Origin: Rhodospirillaceae bacterium
GTDB lineage: Bacteria > Pseudomonadota > Alphaproteobacteria > Reyranellales > Reyranellaceae
Reading direction: 5' to 3'
NCBI GenBank assembly: GCA_009772935.1
Contig: WOUR01000016.1
Coordinates: forward strand, 62,001-126,000
Length of the DNA stretch: 64,000 nucleotides
Position numbers and translations under genes: made by a program. The notes under the pieces are model-generated. The model did no database searches, was not told the DNA's origin, and saw nothing but the letters and a program-made list of their open reading frames with translations. Positions 56,890-64,000 of this stretch are shown here, in pieces (the first letter of the stretch is position 1; each line of letters begins with the position of its first letter).

Positions 56890-57825
56890 ATGGCCGACGC
56901 TATTGCCTATCTCAGCCGCGATACCGACGGCGTTCTCTGGAAAAAAGTACTCGAAGCGGGCCTCGGTCCGCTCGATTTCCGCACCCGCGACAATCTCGGC
57001 AACAAGGACGACATCGAAGTGGTGCTCGCCTGGAAGCCCGATCGCGGCCTGATCGCCTCCTTCCCCAACGTGAAGCTGATCGTGTCGCTCGGCATGGGCG
57101 TCGACCATCTGCTGGCCGACGACCAGCTGCCGGCCGGCGTGCCGATCACGCGCATCATGGACGACGGGCTGGTCGGGCAGATGAGCGAATACGCCATCTA
57201 CTTCGCGCTGCGTCACCACCGCGACATCGACAAGTATGCCGAGAGCCAGCGGGCGAGGCTGTGGAAGCCAGAGGATTTCGTCGACACCATCCATCGCCGC
57301 ATCGGCATCACCGGCCTCGGCACGATCGGCCAGGACACGGCGAAAAAGTTTGCGGCGCTCGGCTTCCCGACAGCCGGCTGGAGCCGCACGCAAAAGAGCC
57401 TGTCCGGCGTCGAGACGTTCCACGGCCCCGACGGGCTGGCGGCCTTCCTCGCCCGCACCGACATCCTGGTGAACGTGCTGCCGCTCACGCGCGACACCAG
57501 GGGCCTGCTCGACGCCAGGCTGTTCGCCGCCCTGCCGAAGGGCGCCTACCTGATCAACATGGGTCGCGGCGGGCATGTGGTCGACGACGACCTGCTGGCC
57601 GCGATCGACTCCGGTCACCTCGCCGGCGCGGCGCTCGACGTGTTCAACACCGAGCCGCTGCCCGAGAGCCATCCCTACTGGACGCATCCCAAGGTCAAGG
57701 TGACGCCGCACATCGCCGGCGCCACCAACCCGCGCACCGCCTCACCCGGCGTGATCGAGAACATCAAGCGCCTGCGGGCAGGCCAACCGCTGATCAACAC
57801 GGTCGACCCGGTCACGGGGTATTAG
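56890..57825 (+). CDS. Glyoxylate/hydroxypyruvate reductase A-type D-2-hydroxyacid dehydrogenase
   Basis: 311 residues of the D-isomer 2-hydroxyacid dehydrogenase family. Cofactor motif GITGLGTIGQDTAKKFAALGF (about residues 137-157), then NVLPLTRDTRGLLDARLFAALPKGAYLINMGRGGHVVDDDLL and the catalytic His in HIAGATN. The short N-terminus and GxVPxxx region match GhrA-like enzymes, which reduce glyoxylate or hydroxypyruvate with NADPH. It stands alone after the yej operon. Confidence 0.9.
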   Translation: MADAIAYLSRDTDGVLWKKVLEAGLGPLDFRTRDNLGNKDDIEVVLAWKPDRGLIASFPNVKLIVSLGMGVDHLLADDQLPAGVPITRIMDDGLVGQMSEYAIYFALRHHRDIDKYAESQRARLWKPEDFVDTIHRRIGITGLGTIGQDTAKKFAALGFPTAGWSRTQKSLSGVETFHGPDGLAAFLARTDILVNVLPLTRDTRGLLDARLFAALPKGAYLINMGRGGHVVDDDLLAAIDSGHLAGAALDVFNTEPLPESHPYWTHPKVKVTPHIAGATNPRTASPGVIENIKRLRAGQPLINTVDPVTGY

Positions 57826-57871
57826 AGTCTTTCCGATCGAGATCGAATCACGCCAGACACTCAACAAGCAT

Positions 57872-57978
57872 CTCATCCCGAGGAGCGAACGCAGTGAGCG
57901 TCTCGAAGGGTGGGCACGAGCACCGCGTCTGTTGCCGATCCTTCGAGACGGCCACTTCGTGGCCTCCTCAGGATGAGG
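57872..57978 (+). repeat. Intergenic palindromic repeat, family A copy 2
   Basis: The same unit as at 4356-4463: CTCATCCCGAGGAGC at the left, GCGTCTCGAAGG inside, then CCTTCGAGACGGCC, GGCCTCCTCAGGATGAG at the right, forming long imperfect inverted arms. Part of the 57826-58149 intergenic region, which holds no gene. Confidence 0.8.
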
Positions 57979-58017
57979 TCGGTGGGGCGATTCGAGGCGG
58001 AAAGACTCCAAGACTAG

Positions 58018-58139
58018 CCGTCGTCTCGACCAGAGCGCGCAGCGCGGAGTGGAGAGGCCTTTTCTCCACCAAAGGCCGGCAATTCGCGGAGAGAAGAACT
58101 CTCCGCTCCGCACCTGCGGTGCTCCGGTCGAGATGACGG
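58018..58139. repeat. Intergenic palindromic repeat (family D)
   Basis: The end arms CCGTCGTCTCGACC (58018-58031) and GGTCGAGATGACGG (58126-58139) are inverted with one mismatch. The interior carries GGAGAGGCCTTTTCTCC and CGGAGAGAAGAACTCTCCG, so the whole block folds into several hairpins. No gene is inside; the arm sequence differs from family A, so it is a separate repeat inserted next to it. Confidence 0.7.
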
Positions 58140-58149
58140 GCTTTGTTTT

Positions 58150-59535
58150 CTACTTCCCGAACCTGTCGGCGATCGTGCGGTAGATCGCGCGGGCGACCTG
58201 GGCTTCGCCGCCTTCGGGGCGGCCCGGACGGCTGGTGTTGTTCCAGGCCATCATGTCGAAATGCGCCCACGGCACGTCGTCGGGCACGAACTCCTTGAGA
58301 TAGAGCGCGGCGGTGATCGCGCCGCCGAAGGCCCCGGGCGAGACGTTGTTTATGTCGGCCACCTTGCTGTCGAGCATGCGGCGATAGGCCGGGAAGAGCG
58401 GCATCCGCCACATCGGGTCCGTCACGGCATCGCCGGCGGCGACGAGCGCATGCGCGAGCTTGTCGTCGTTGCAGAACAGCGCCGGCAGGTCGGGACCCAG
58501 CGCCACCCGCGCCGCGCCGGTGAGGGTCGCGCAGTCGACCATCATCGCGGGCTTCTCCGACGCACCCTCGTGCAGCGCGTCGCACAGGATCAGCCGGCCT
58601 TCGGCATCGGTATTGCCGATCTCGACGGTGATGCCCTTGCGCGTCCTGATCACGTCCATCGGCCGGAAGGCGTTGCCCGACACGGAGTTCTCGACCGCCG
58701 GAATGAGCACGCGCAGCCGCACCGGCAGCCCCGTCGCCATGATCATCGACGCCACCGCGAGCACCGTCGCCGCGCCGCCCATGTCCTTCTTCATCATCAG
58801 CATGCCGGTCGCGGGCTTGAGGTCGAGGCCGCCGGTGTCGAAGCACACACCCTTGCCGACCAGCGTCACCTTGGGATGACCAGCCTTGCCCCAGGTGAGG
58901 TCGATCAGCCGCGGCGCGCGCGTAGAGGCGCGGCCGACCGCATGGATCGTCGGATAGTTCTGCTTCAGGAGATCGTCTCCCACGATCACCTTCACCCTGG
59001 CCTTGTGCGCCTTGGCGAGGCCCTGCGCTGCCGCCGCCAGTTCGGCCGGACCCATGTCGGAAGACGGTGTGGTGATCAGGGTGCGCGCCATCGAAATCGC
59101 CTCGATGGTCGCCGTTGCGCGCTTCTTGTCGGCATCGGCAGGCCACACGAAGCGCGGTCCCGCCTTGCTCTTGGTGGCGCGGTAGCGCTCGAATTTCCAG
59201 ACACCGAGCCCGATCGCCACGGCGACGTCGGTCATCGGGACCGGTGCGGTCTCGCCCTCCAGGCGCCACGTCGCGACCGGCAATTTCGACCCGAGCGCGC
59301 CGAAATCCCACAAGGTCGGCGCATTCGGAATCACAAGCACTGCACCTGAAGCCTTGCCGTCATCTCCCGGCAACACGGCGACCTCTCCCGGCGATCCGGA
59401 GATGCCCAGCGATTCGATCCAGGCACGTCGCGTCGCGGACTGTGCCTTCAGCCAGGCACCCCACTGCGATTGACCCACAAACTGCAGGGGCAAGGAGGAA
59501 GAAGAACGGTCGACGAACGGCAGCGACATGGCCAT
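58150..59535 (-). CDS. M17 leucyl aminopeptidase family protein
   Basis: 461 residues from ATG 59535 (M-A-M-S-L-P-F; further in-frame ATG codons at 59529 and 59550 leave the exact start open). The zinc and catalytic motifs of family M17 are all present: VGKGVCFDTGGLDLKPATGMLMMKKDMGGAA (Lys and Asp ligands) and the signature NTDAEGRLILCDALHE. It removes N-terminal residues from peptides in the cytosol, probably as a hexamer. It is divergent from the GST gene. Confidence 0.93.
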   Translation of the reverse strand: MAMSLPFVDRSSSSLPLQFVGQSQWGAWLKAQSATRRAWIESLGISGSPGEVAVLPGDDGKASGAVLVIPNAPTLWDFGALGSKLPVATWRLEGETAPVPMTDVAVAIGLGVWKFERYRATKSKAGPRFVWPADADKKRATATIEAISMARTLITTPSSDMGPAELAAAAQGLAKAHKARVKVIVGDDLLKQNYPTIHAVGRASTRAPRLIDLTWGKAGHPKVTLVGKGVCFDTGGLDLKPATGMLMMKKDMGGAATVLAVASMIMATGLPVRLRVLIPAVENSVSGNAFRPMDVIRTRKGITVEIGNTDAEGRLILCDALHEGASEKPAMMVDCATLTGAARVALGPDLPALFCNDDKLAHALVAAGDAVTDPMWRMPLFPAYRRMLDSKVADINNVSPGAFGGAITAALYLKEFVPDDVPWAHFDMMAWNNTSRPGRPEGGEAQVARAIYRTIADRFGK

Positions 59536-59603
59536 GCTCACAATATTCAAGGAGAACGGTTAACATTGCCGGCCAAACTCCATGGCTGGCAAGGAGGGCG
59601 TAC

Positions 59604-60272
59604 ATGGCCGAATTCACCGTCGTGATCGGCAACAAGAACTATTCGTCGTGGTCGCTGCGCGGCTGGCTGATGGCGAAGATTGCCGGCATCGAGTTCGACG
59701 AGATCGTCGTGCCGCTCGACAGGCCCGAGACGCAGGCGGCGATCCGCAAGCACTCGCCGTCGGGCCGCGTGCCGGTGCTGCTGCACCGCGGGCTGGCGGT
59801 CTGGGATTCGCTGGCCATCGCCGAATACCTGAACGACCTCAAGCCCGAGGCCGGCCTGTGGCCGCCGTCGGCCGCCGCGCGGGCGCACGCCCGCTCGATC
59901 TCGGCCGAGATGCACTCGAGCTTCGTCGACCTGCGCGACAACATGCCGATGAACATCCGCGCTTCATTCTCCGGCAAGGGCGTCACGCCGGGCGTGCGCG
60001 CCGACATCGAGCGCATCACCTTCCTGTGGCGCGACTGCCGCAAGCGCTTCTCCGGCGCCTTCCAGAAGGACGAGGGATTCCTGTTCGGCACCTTCGGTGC
60101 CGCCGATGCGATGTTTGCGCCCGTGGCGACCCGCTTCAAGACCTACAACGTCACGCTCGACAGTGACGCCGACGCCTATTGCAAGGCTGTGCTGGCCCAT
60201 CCCGCGATGAAGGAATGGATCGATGCCGCCGAGCACGAGCCCTGGCTGATCGACAAGTACGAGTTCAAGTAG
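59604..60272 (+). CDS. Glutathione S-transferase family protein
   Basis: 222 residues from ATG 59604. The thioredoxin-like N-terminal domain has TVVIGNKNYSSWSLRGWLMAKIAGIEFDEIVVPL and KHSPSGRVPVLLHRGLAVWDSLAIAEYL (Ser/cis-Pro/Asp residues binding glutathione); the C-terminal helical domain follows from about residue 85. The 3' end overlaps that of opgH by 8 nt in convergent orientation, without room for a terminator. Confidence 0.92.
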   Translation: MAEFTVVIGNKNYSSWSLRGWLMAKIAGIEFDEIVVPLDRPETQAAIRKHSPSGRVPVLLHRGLAVWDSLAIAEYLNDLKPEAGLWPPSAAARAHARSISAEMHSSFVDLRDNMPMNIRASFSGKGVTPGVRADIERITFLWRDCRKRFSGAFQKDEGFLFGTFGAADAMFAPVATRFKTYNVTLDSDADAYCKAVLAHPAMKEWIDAAEHEPWLIDKYEFK

Positions 60273-62055
60273 CAGGCAGGCTCGGCGTCTTGTCCTGGCG
60301 TTCCTCCGGCGTCATGAAGATGCGCCAGCGGCGGGCGCCGACGCCGAGGTTGCGGCGACTGGAGTAGACCGCGAGCAGCGGGGCCAGCAGGAGTCCCGCG
60401 ACCACTGGCAGCAACCAGTAGAGGAACGACGGCGCCCAGTAGCCCATCACCGCGACCGCGGCGATACCCAGCAGGATCTGGCCGAGATGACGGCCCAGTG
60501 CGAGATCCCACGACATGCCGCGATCGCCGCGCTCCTGCGGCGGCCAGCCGACGGCGCGACCCGCCAGGATGTTCAAGACGAACACCGAGTGGAACAGCAT
60601 CATCACCGGCGCCAGCAGCATCGAGAACAGCGTCTCGAGCAGCACGCTGCCGATCAGCGCCAGCCGGCCGCCATAGGCACGCGCCGGCGAGAACAGGCCC
60701 AGCACCATCGCCAGCAGCTTGGGCAGGAACAGCATCAGCGCCGTCACCATCAGCAGCCCGTGGACATGGCCGGTATTGTATTGCGGCCAGTTGGGAAACA
60801 GCGACGGCAGGTTGCCGAAGTAGACCGGCCCCACGATCTCGTGCTCCAGCACGATGGCGGCGCTCAACAGCAGCGAGCCCAGCCAGAGCGGCGAGGCGAG
60901 ATAGCCCATGATGCCCATCATCAGGTGCAACCGGCTCATCCAGTGAAGTCCGCGCGCGGGCACGAGCCGTGCATGCTGCAGGTTGCCCTGCATCCATCGG
61001 CGGTCGCGCACCGCATAGTCGATCACGTTGGTCGGCAGTTCCTCGTAGCTACCGCCGAGGGTCGGCAGGTTCCAGACGAAGTAGCCGGCACGGCGGATGA
61101 AGGCCGCCTCCACGAAATCGTGGCTCAGGATTTCCCCGCCGAATGGCGCGCGGCCCTTGAAGACCGGCAGGCGGCAATGCTCGGAAAAGGCCGCGACGCG
61201 GATGATGGCGTTGTGGCCGTAGTAATTGGCCTCGCCCATCTGCCAGAAGGCGTGCCCCGTCGCCAGCATGCTGCCGTAGAGGCGTGACGAGAATTGCAGC
61301 GCGCGGGCGAACAGCGTCTCGCGTCCCATCGCCACGGCATGCGTCTGGATGATGCCGGTGCGCGGGCTCGCCTCCATCAGCGCGGCGAGCCGCACCATCG
61401 TGTCCCCCGACATCACGCTGTCGGCATCGAACACGATCATGTGGTCGAAGCGGGCGCCATGGGTATCGACCCATTCCATGATGTTGCCTGCCTTGCGACC
61501 GATGTTGTTCGTGCGGCGCCGCCAGTGCAGGCGTTCCCCGATCCCCAGCTGCTGGCGCAGCCCCTCGATCCCCGCCGCCTCCTCCGTGGCGATCGCGTCG
61601 TTCGTCGTGTCGCTCAGCACGAACAGGTCGAACGCATCGGACTGGCCGGTGGCCACCAGCGAGCGCCAGGTCGTCGCGAGCCGGGCGAAGACTTCCTCAG
61701 GCGCCTCGTTGTAGACGGGCACGAGGATCGCTGTGCGGCCGCGCAGCGCCGGCACTTCCCCGTCCCCGGCACCCCGCCGCCGCAGCGACAGTGGATGCAG
61801 GCCGAACAGCTTGAGTATGAAGCCGATCAGGCCTGCCCAGAAAGAAAGAGTGATCCAGCCGAACCCCAGGGCAAACACCGCGAGCAAGGCGATGGCCAGC
61901 CCGTAAGGCACCTGCGGCCCGAGCGCCATCGCCAGCAGATGGACCCCGCCGGCGGTGGTCGCGGCGGCCAGGGCGAACAGGAGAAAGCGTCGCCAGCCCG
62001 TGCGGCTGGCATGACGGTCAAGGTTCCAGAGCGTGCGGTCTTCCGTTTCTTCCAT
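60265..62055 (-). CDS. opgH: Glucans biosynthesis glucosyltransferase
   Basis: 596 residues, inner membrane GT2 enzyme that polymerises UDP-glucose into periplasmic glucans. Motifs: AILVPVYNEAPEE (first Asp-region neighbour), FDADSVMSGDTMVRL (DxD), HDFVEAAFIRRAGYF and RDRRWMQGNLQH (Q/R-x-x-R-W). Four or five membrane segments flank the catalytic part (residues 20-90; 370-570). It is slightly shorter than enterobacterial MdoH. It lies downstream of opgG with 28 nt between, as in the usual opgGH operon. Confidence 0.94.
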   Translation of the reverse strand: MEETEDRTLWNLDRHASRTGWRRFLLFALAAATTAGGVHLLAMALGPQVPYGLAIALLAVFALGFGWITLSFWAGLIGFILKLFGLHPLSLRRRGAGDGEVPALRGRTAILVPVYNEAPEEVFARLATTWRSLVATGQSDAFDLFVLSDTTNDAIATEEAAGIEGLRQQLGIGERLHWRRRTNNIGRKAGNIMEWVDTHGARFDHMIVFDADSVMSGDTMVRLAALMEASPRTGIIQTHAVAMGRETLFARALQFSSRLYGSMLATGHAFWQMGEANYYGHNAIIRVAAFSEHCRLPVFKGRAPFGGEILSHDFVEAAFIRRAGYFVWNLPTLGGSYEELPTNVIDYAVRDRRWMQGNLQHARLVPARGLHWMSRLHLMMGIMGYLASPLWLGSLLLSAAIVLEHEIVGPVYFGNLPSLFPNWPQYNTGHVHGLLMVTALMLFLPKLLAMVLGLFSPARAYGGRLALIGSVLLETLFSMLLAPVMMLFHSVFVLNILAGRAVGWPPQERGDRGMSWDLALGRHLGQILLGIAAVAVMGYWAPSFLYWLLPVVAGLLLAPLLAVYSSRRNLGVGARRWRIFMTPEERQDKTPSLPAT

Positions 62056-62083
62056 CGGACGCGCCTCCGTACGCGAACATCGA

Positions 62084-63568
62084 TCAGGGCCGAAGCTGGA
62101 TGCTGAAGGTCTCGCTCACTCGTTTGCCGTCCACGGTCAGGTAGGCGCGGATTTCGGCGGCGCGACGGCTCTCCGGCTCGACGTCGATGAACAGGCGCCG
62201 GTTCGTCGAACCGGGAACCCGATCGATCTTGGCCCGCACCAGCTTGCCGCCGTTCACCTCTACGTTGGACTCGACCAGCCGTTGCTCGGGCAGCTCGGTC
62301 AAAGTGTCGCCCTCGAACTCAATGACGAGGCGGCGCGCCTTGGTGTTGCCGTCGACCGGCGCCTGACGCGTCGCCACGACGCGCGCCTCGGGTGAAAGGG
62401 CTGCTTCGTCGCTCAACGCCGAGAGCCGATAGCGGTATTCCAGAGGCTTGCCCTTCTCGACCGGCCACTTCGAGACCCAGAAGGCTACGATATTGTCGTG
62501 GTACTCCGACGGCGTGGGGATTTCGACGAGACGCACCTCGCCCTCGCCCCAGTCGCCTTTGGGCTCGACCCACAGGCTGGGGCGGGTCTCGTACTTCGCC
62601 ACGCCGTCCTGGTAGTGGTCGAAGCGGCGCTCGCGCTGCTGCAGGCCGAAGCCGCGCGGATTGTTGTCGACGAAGGACGAAACCTGCAGCGCGCCGGGAT
62701 TGCCCAGCGGTCGCCAGATCCGCTCGCCCTCGCCGGTCCACAGCGCCAGCCCGTCGGAGTCATGGACCTCGGGCCTGAAGTCGTCGCGCCACGGGCCGGA
62801 CTTGCCGGACAGGAACATGCTGGTGAGCGGTGCGATGCCCAGCATCGAAACGCCGTGGCGCATGAACAGACGCGCATCGACGTCGACCGTGGTGCGTGCC
62901 CCCGGCGTCACGGTGAAGGCGTAGGCGCCGCTGGCGCCCGGCGATTCGAGCAAGGCGTAGAGGGTCATGGACGTGTCGCCGGGCGCCGGCTCGACCAGCC
63001 AGAATTCGCGAAACTCGGGGAACTCCTCCGAACGCGGCTGGGCGGTGTCGACCGCCAGCCCGCGCGCCGAGGCGCCATAGGCTTGCCCCTTGCCGATCGG
63101 CCGGTAGTAGCTTGCACCCAGGAACGAAAGGATCTCGTCGAACGCCTGCCCGTTCAACGGATGCGTGACCTTGAACCCTGCGAAACCGACCTTCGCCGGT
63201 GGCTTGGCGGTGCCGAAGTCGAACATCTCCGGCGAGGGCGAGAGGGCAACCGCCCCGTCCGGCGTTCCCGAAGGACCCCGGCGGATCACGTACATCTTCA
63301 CCGGCGTCTGATAGAGGAAGCCCGTCGGAAAGAACTCGACGTGGAAGCTGCCGCTATCGCGCCACAGGATCGAGTCCGGCCGGAAGCGGATGCCGCGATA
63401 GGCGTCGTATCCCAGCTTGGCCGTGTCGGGGACCGGTGCTTCCTTCGCGTAGGCCTGCATCGCCGAGTGCCGCGCCCGATCGATCAGCTTGTCGAAGAAT
63501 TCGTTCGCCTGCGCCGTGGAGACGCTGCTCCCGAGGATCACGACGAACAGGACGAGCAAACGGATCAC
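62084..63568 (-). CDS. opgG: Periplasmic glucan biosynthesis protein OpgG
   Basis: 494 residues with a Sec signal (MIRLLVLFVVILGSSVSTAQA). The OpgG fold is recognised by AYRGIRFRPDSILWRDSGSFHVEFFPTGFLYQTPV, GASYYRPIGKGQAYGASARGLAVDT, FREFWLVEPAPGDTSMTLYALLESPGASGAYAFTV, and RRFDHYQDGVAKYETRPSLWVEPKGDWGEGEVRLVEIPT. It acts in the periplasm on the beta-glucan chains made by OpgH. First gene of the opgGH operon. Confidence 0.94.
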   Translation of the reverse strand: MIRLLVLFVVILGSSVSTAQANEFFDKLIDRARHSAMQAYAKEAPVPDTAKLGYDAYRGIRFRPDSILWRDSGSFHVEFFPTGFLYQTPVKMYVIRRGPSGTPDGAVALSPSPEMFDFGTAKPPAKVGFAGFKVTHPLNGQAFDEILSFLGASYYRPIGKGQAYGASARGLAVDTAQPRSEEFPEFREFWLVEPAPGDTSMTLYALLESPGASGAYAFTVTPGARTTVDVDARLFMRHGVSMLGIAPLTSMFLSGKSGPWRDDFRPEVHDSDGLALWTGEGERIWRPLGNPGALQVSSFVDNNPRGFGLQQRERRFDHYQDGVAKYETRPSLWVEPKGDWGEGEVRLVEIPTPSEYHDNIVAFWVSKWPVEKGKPLEYRYRLSALSDEAALSPEARVVATRQAPVDGNTKARRLVIEFEGDTLTELPEQRLVESNVEVNGGKLVRAKIDRVPGSTNRRLFIDVEPESRRAAEIRAYLTVDGKRVSETFSIQLRP

Positions 63569-63685
63569 GGCAATCCCTCATGCGACGGCGACGTGCCGCA
63601 ACGCAGTAGGGATCGACGCGGTTGCCCGCCGCACGTGACCGGCAAAGCGCAACTCCGTTCGCCACGGTACATGAGCGGCGGCTCT

Positions 63686-63721
63686 CGATATCGGCGGAAC
63701 GATATCGGGCAAGTGCACGTT
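63686..63721 (+). promoter_or_regulatory. EcfG-type general-stress promoter and flanking palindromes
   Basis: GGAAC (63696-63700) and CGTT (63718-63721) are separated by 17 nt, the consensus of sigma-EcfG promoters of alphaproteobacteria. The -35 element sits between two copies of the palindrome CGATATCG (63686-63693 and 63700-63707). The expected transcript start is near 63728, about 55 nt before the ATG of the Ala-rich protein. Confidence 0.65.
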
Positions 63722-63781
63722 GGCAGGCCGCGATCACCACGGCGCTCCGCCGGGACGACATCGCCCAGGGAGAACCACACG

Positions 63782-64000
63782 ATGCCCGACACCAACCAGC
63801 ACACCACCACAAGACCCGACGACGCCAGGAACGCCAAGCCGGACCTCGGCGCGGCGGTTTCCGAAATCAAGACGGCGCTCTCCGGCAAGGCCGAGGAACT
63901 GGCCGGCCGGTCGGCCGAGAGCGGCGCTGCCGCCGTCTCGGCTCTCGGCAAGACCGCCGCCACGCTTGCCGGATCCCTGGAGGACCAGTCGCCCGCCGTC
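63782..64000 (+). CDS. Small Ala-rich, helical protein, 3' end cut by window
   Basis: The frame opens at ATG 63782 after AGGGAGAA and runs open for 73 codons to the window end. The sequence is rich in Ala, Ser, Gly and Lys with a repeating pattern (LGAAVSEIKTALSGKAEELAGRSAESGAAAVSALGK), suggesting an amphipathic helix without fixed fold, like small stress-induced or nutrient-deprivation proteins of rhizobia. No signal peptide. The EcfG-type promoter upstream supports a stress role. Its C-terminal part is unseen. Confidence 0.75.
   Translation, partial: MPDTNQHTTTRPDDARNAKPDLGAAVSEIKTALSGKAEELAGRSAESGAAAVSALGKTAATLAGSLEDQSPAV

Noticed and set aside
57742-58113. Small open frames in the spacer after the hydroxyacid dehydrogenase
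   Set aside because: They consist of repeat sequence; similar short frames occur in the family A copy at 4356-4463.
63661-63721. CGATATCG doublet as a separate operator
   Set aside because: The two copies flank the -35 element and are too short to claim a regulator; they are reported with the promoter only.

Overview
The window is G+C-rich DNA from what is almost certainly an alphaproteobacterium. The evidence is an EcfG-type promoter (GGAAC-N17-CGTT), a riboflavin-pathway RibA with a degenerate RibB-like N-terminal domain, many lone periplasmic binding proteins (Bug/TctC, LivK-like, family 5), a TPP riboswitch in front of thiC, and Rhizobiales/Rhodospirillales-style intergenic palindromes. 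A Reyranella- or Bradyrhizobium-like soil bacterium is my guess, not something the sequence proves. The content is chromosomal: no phage, transposase, CRISPR array or plasmid gene was seen.

Layout. 1-2.7 kb (minus): folD (cut by the window edge), a YggU/YggT pair, a membrane-anchored FHA protein, a small membrane protein and ridA. 2.8-4.4 kb: tRNA-Ala(CGC) with a clear promoter, a transglutaminase-like hypothetical and a secreted hypothetical. 4.5-8.5 kb: two paralogous ferritin-like diiron proteins flanking a PaaE-type flavin/2Fe-2S reductase and a DUF1275 membrane protein. 8.5-13.3 kb: an OmpR-type response regulator, ribA, a lone LivK-like binding protein and a Tat-exported GH1 glycosidase. 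13.5-24.4 kb (plus): a VOC protein, then a tightly packed run of DUF2817 peptidase, acyl-CoA synthetase, MDR oxidoreductase and thioesterase, then a full dipeptide-type ABC transporter.

24.4-30.8 kb (minus): a translationally coupled operon (membrane protein with a spermidine-synthase-like domain, alpha/beta hydrolase, PhnZ-like HD oxygenase, threonine dehydratase-like enzyme), preceded by a Tat-signal PCMT-like methyltransferase. 30.9-35.8 kb: Bug protein, SDR, GNAT, AhpD-like protein behind a palindrome, nitroreductase behind a Fur-box-like site, and metY. 35.9-45.3 kb (minus): a complete MdtABC/OprM-type RND efflux operon whose adaptor gene carries an exact 32-bp tandem duplication that shifts its C-terminal frame. 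45.4-48.9 kb: thiC with its riboswitch and an OprD-type porin.

48.9-51.0 kb (minus): a class III CoA-transferase and, upstream of it, a gene that reads as a selenoprotein: a GrdB-like reductase with an in-frame UGA in a UxxC motif followed by a SECIS-like hairpin. This is the most notable find, since ordinary annotation would split it into two truncated ORFs. 51.2-56.8 kb: a yejABEF peptide importer. 56.9-64.0 kb: a GhrA-like dehydrogenase, an intergenic block of palindromes, an M17 aminopeptidase, a glutathione transferase, opgH/opgG for osmoregulated periplasmic glucans, and the start of a small Ala-rich protein behind the EcfG-type promoter.
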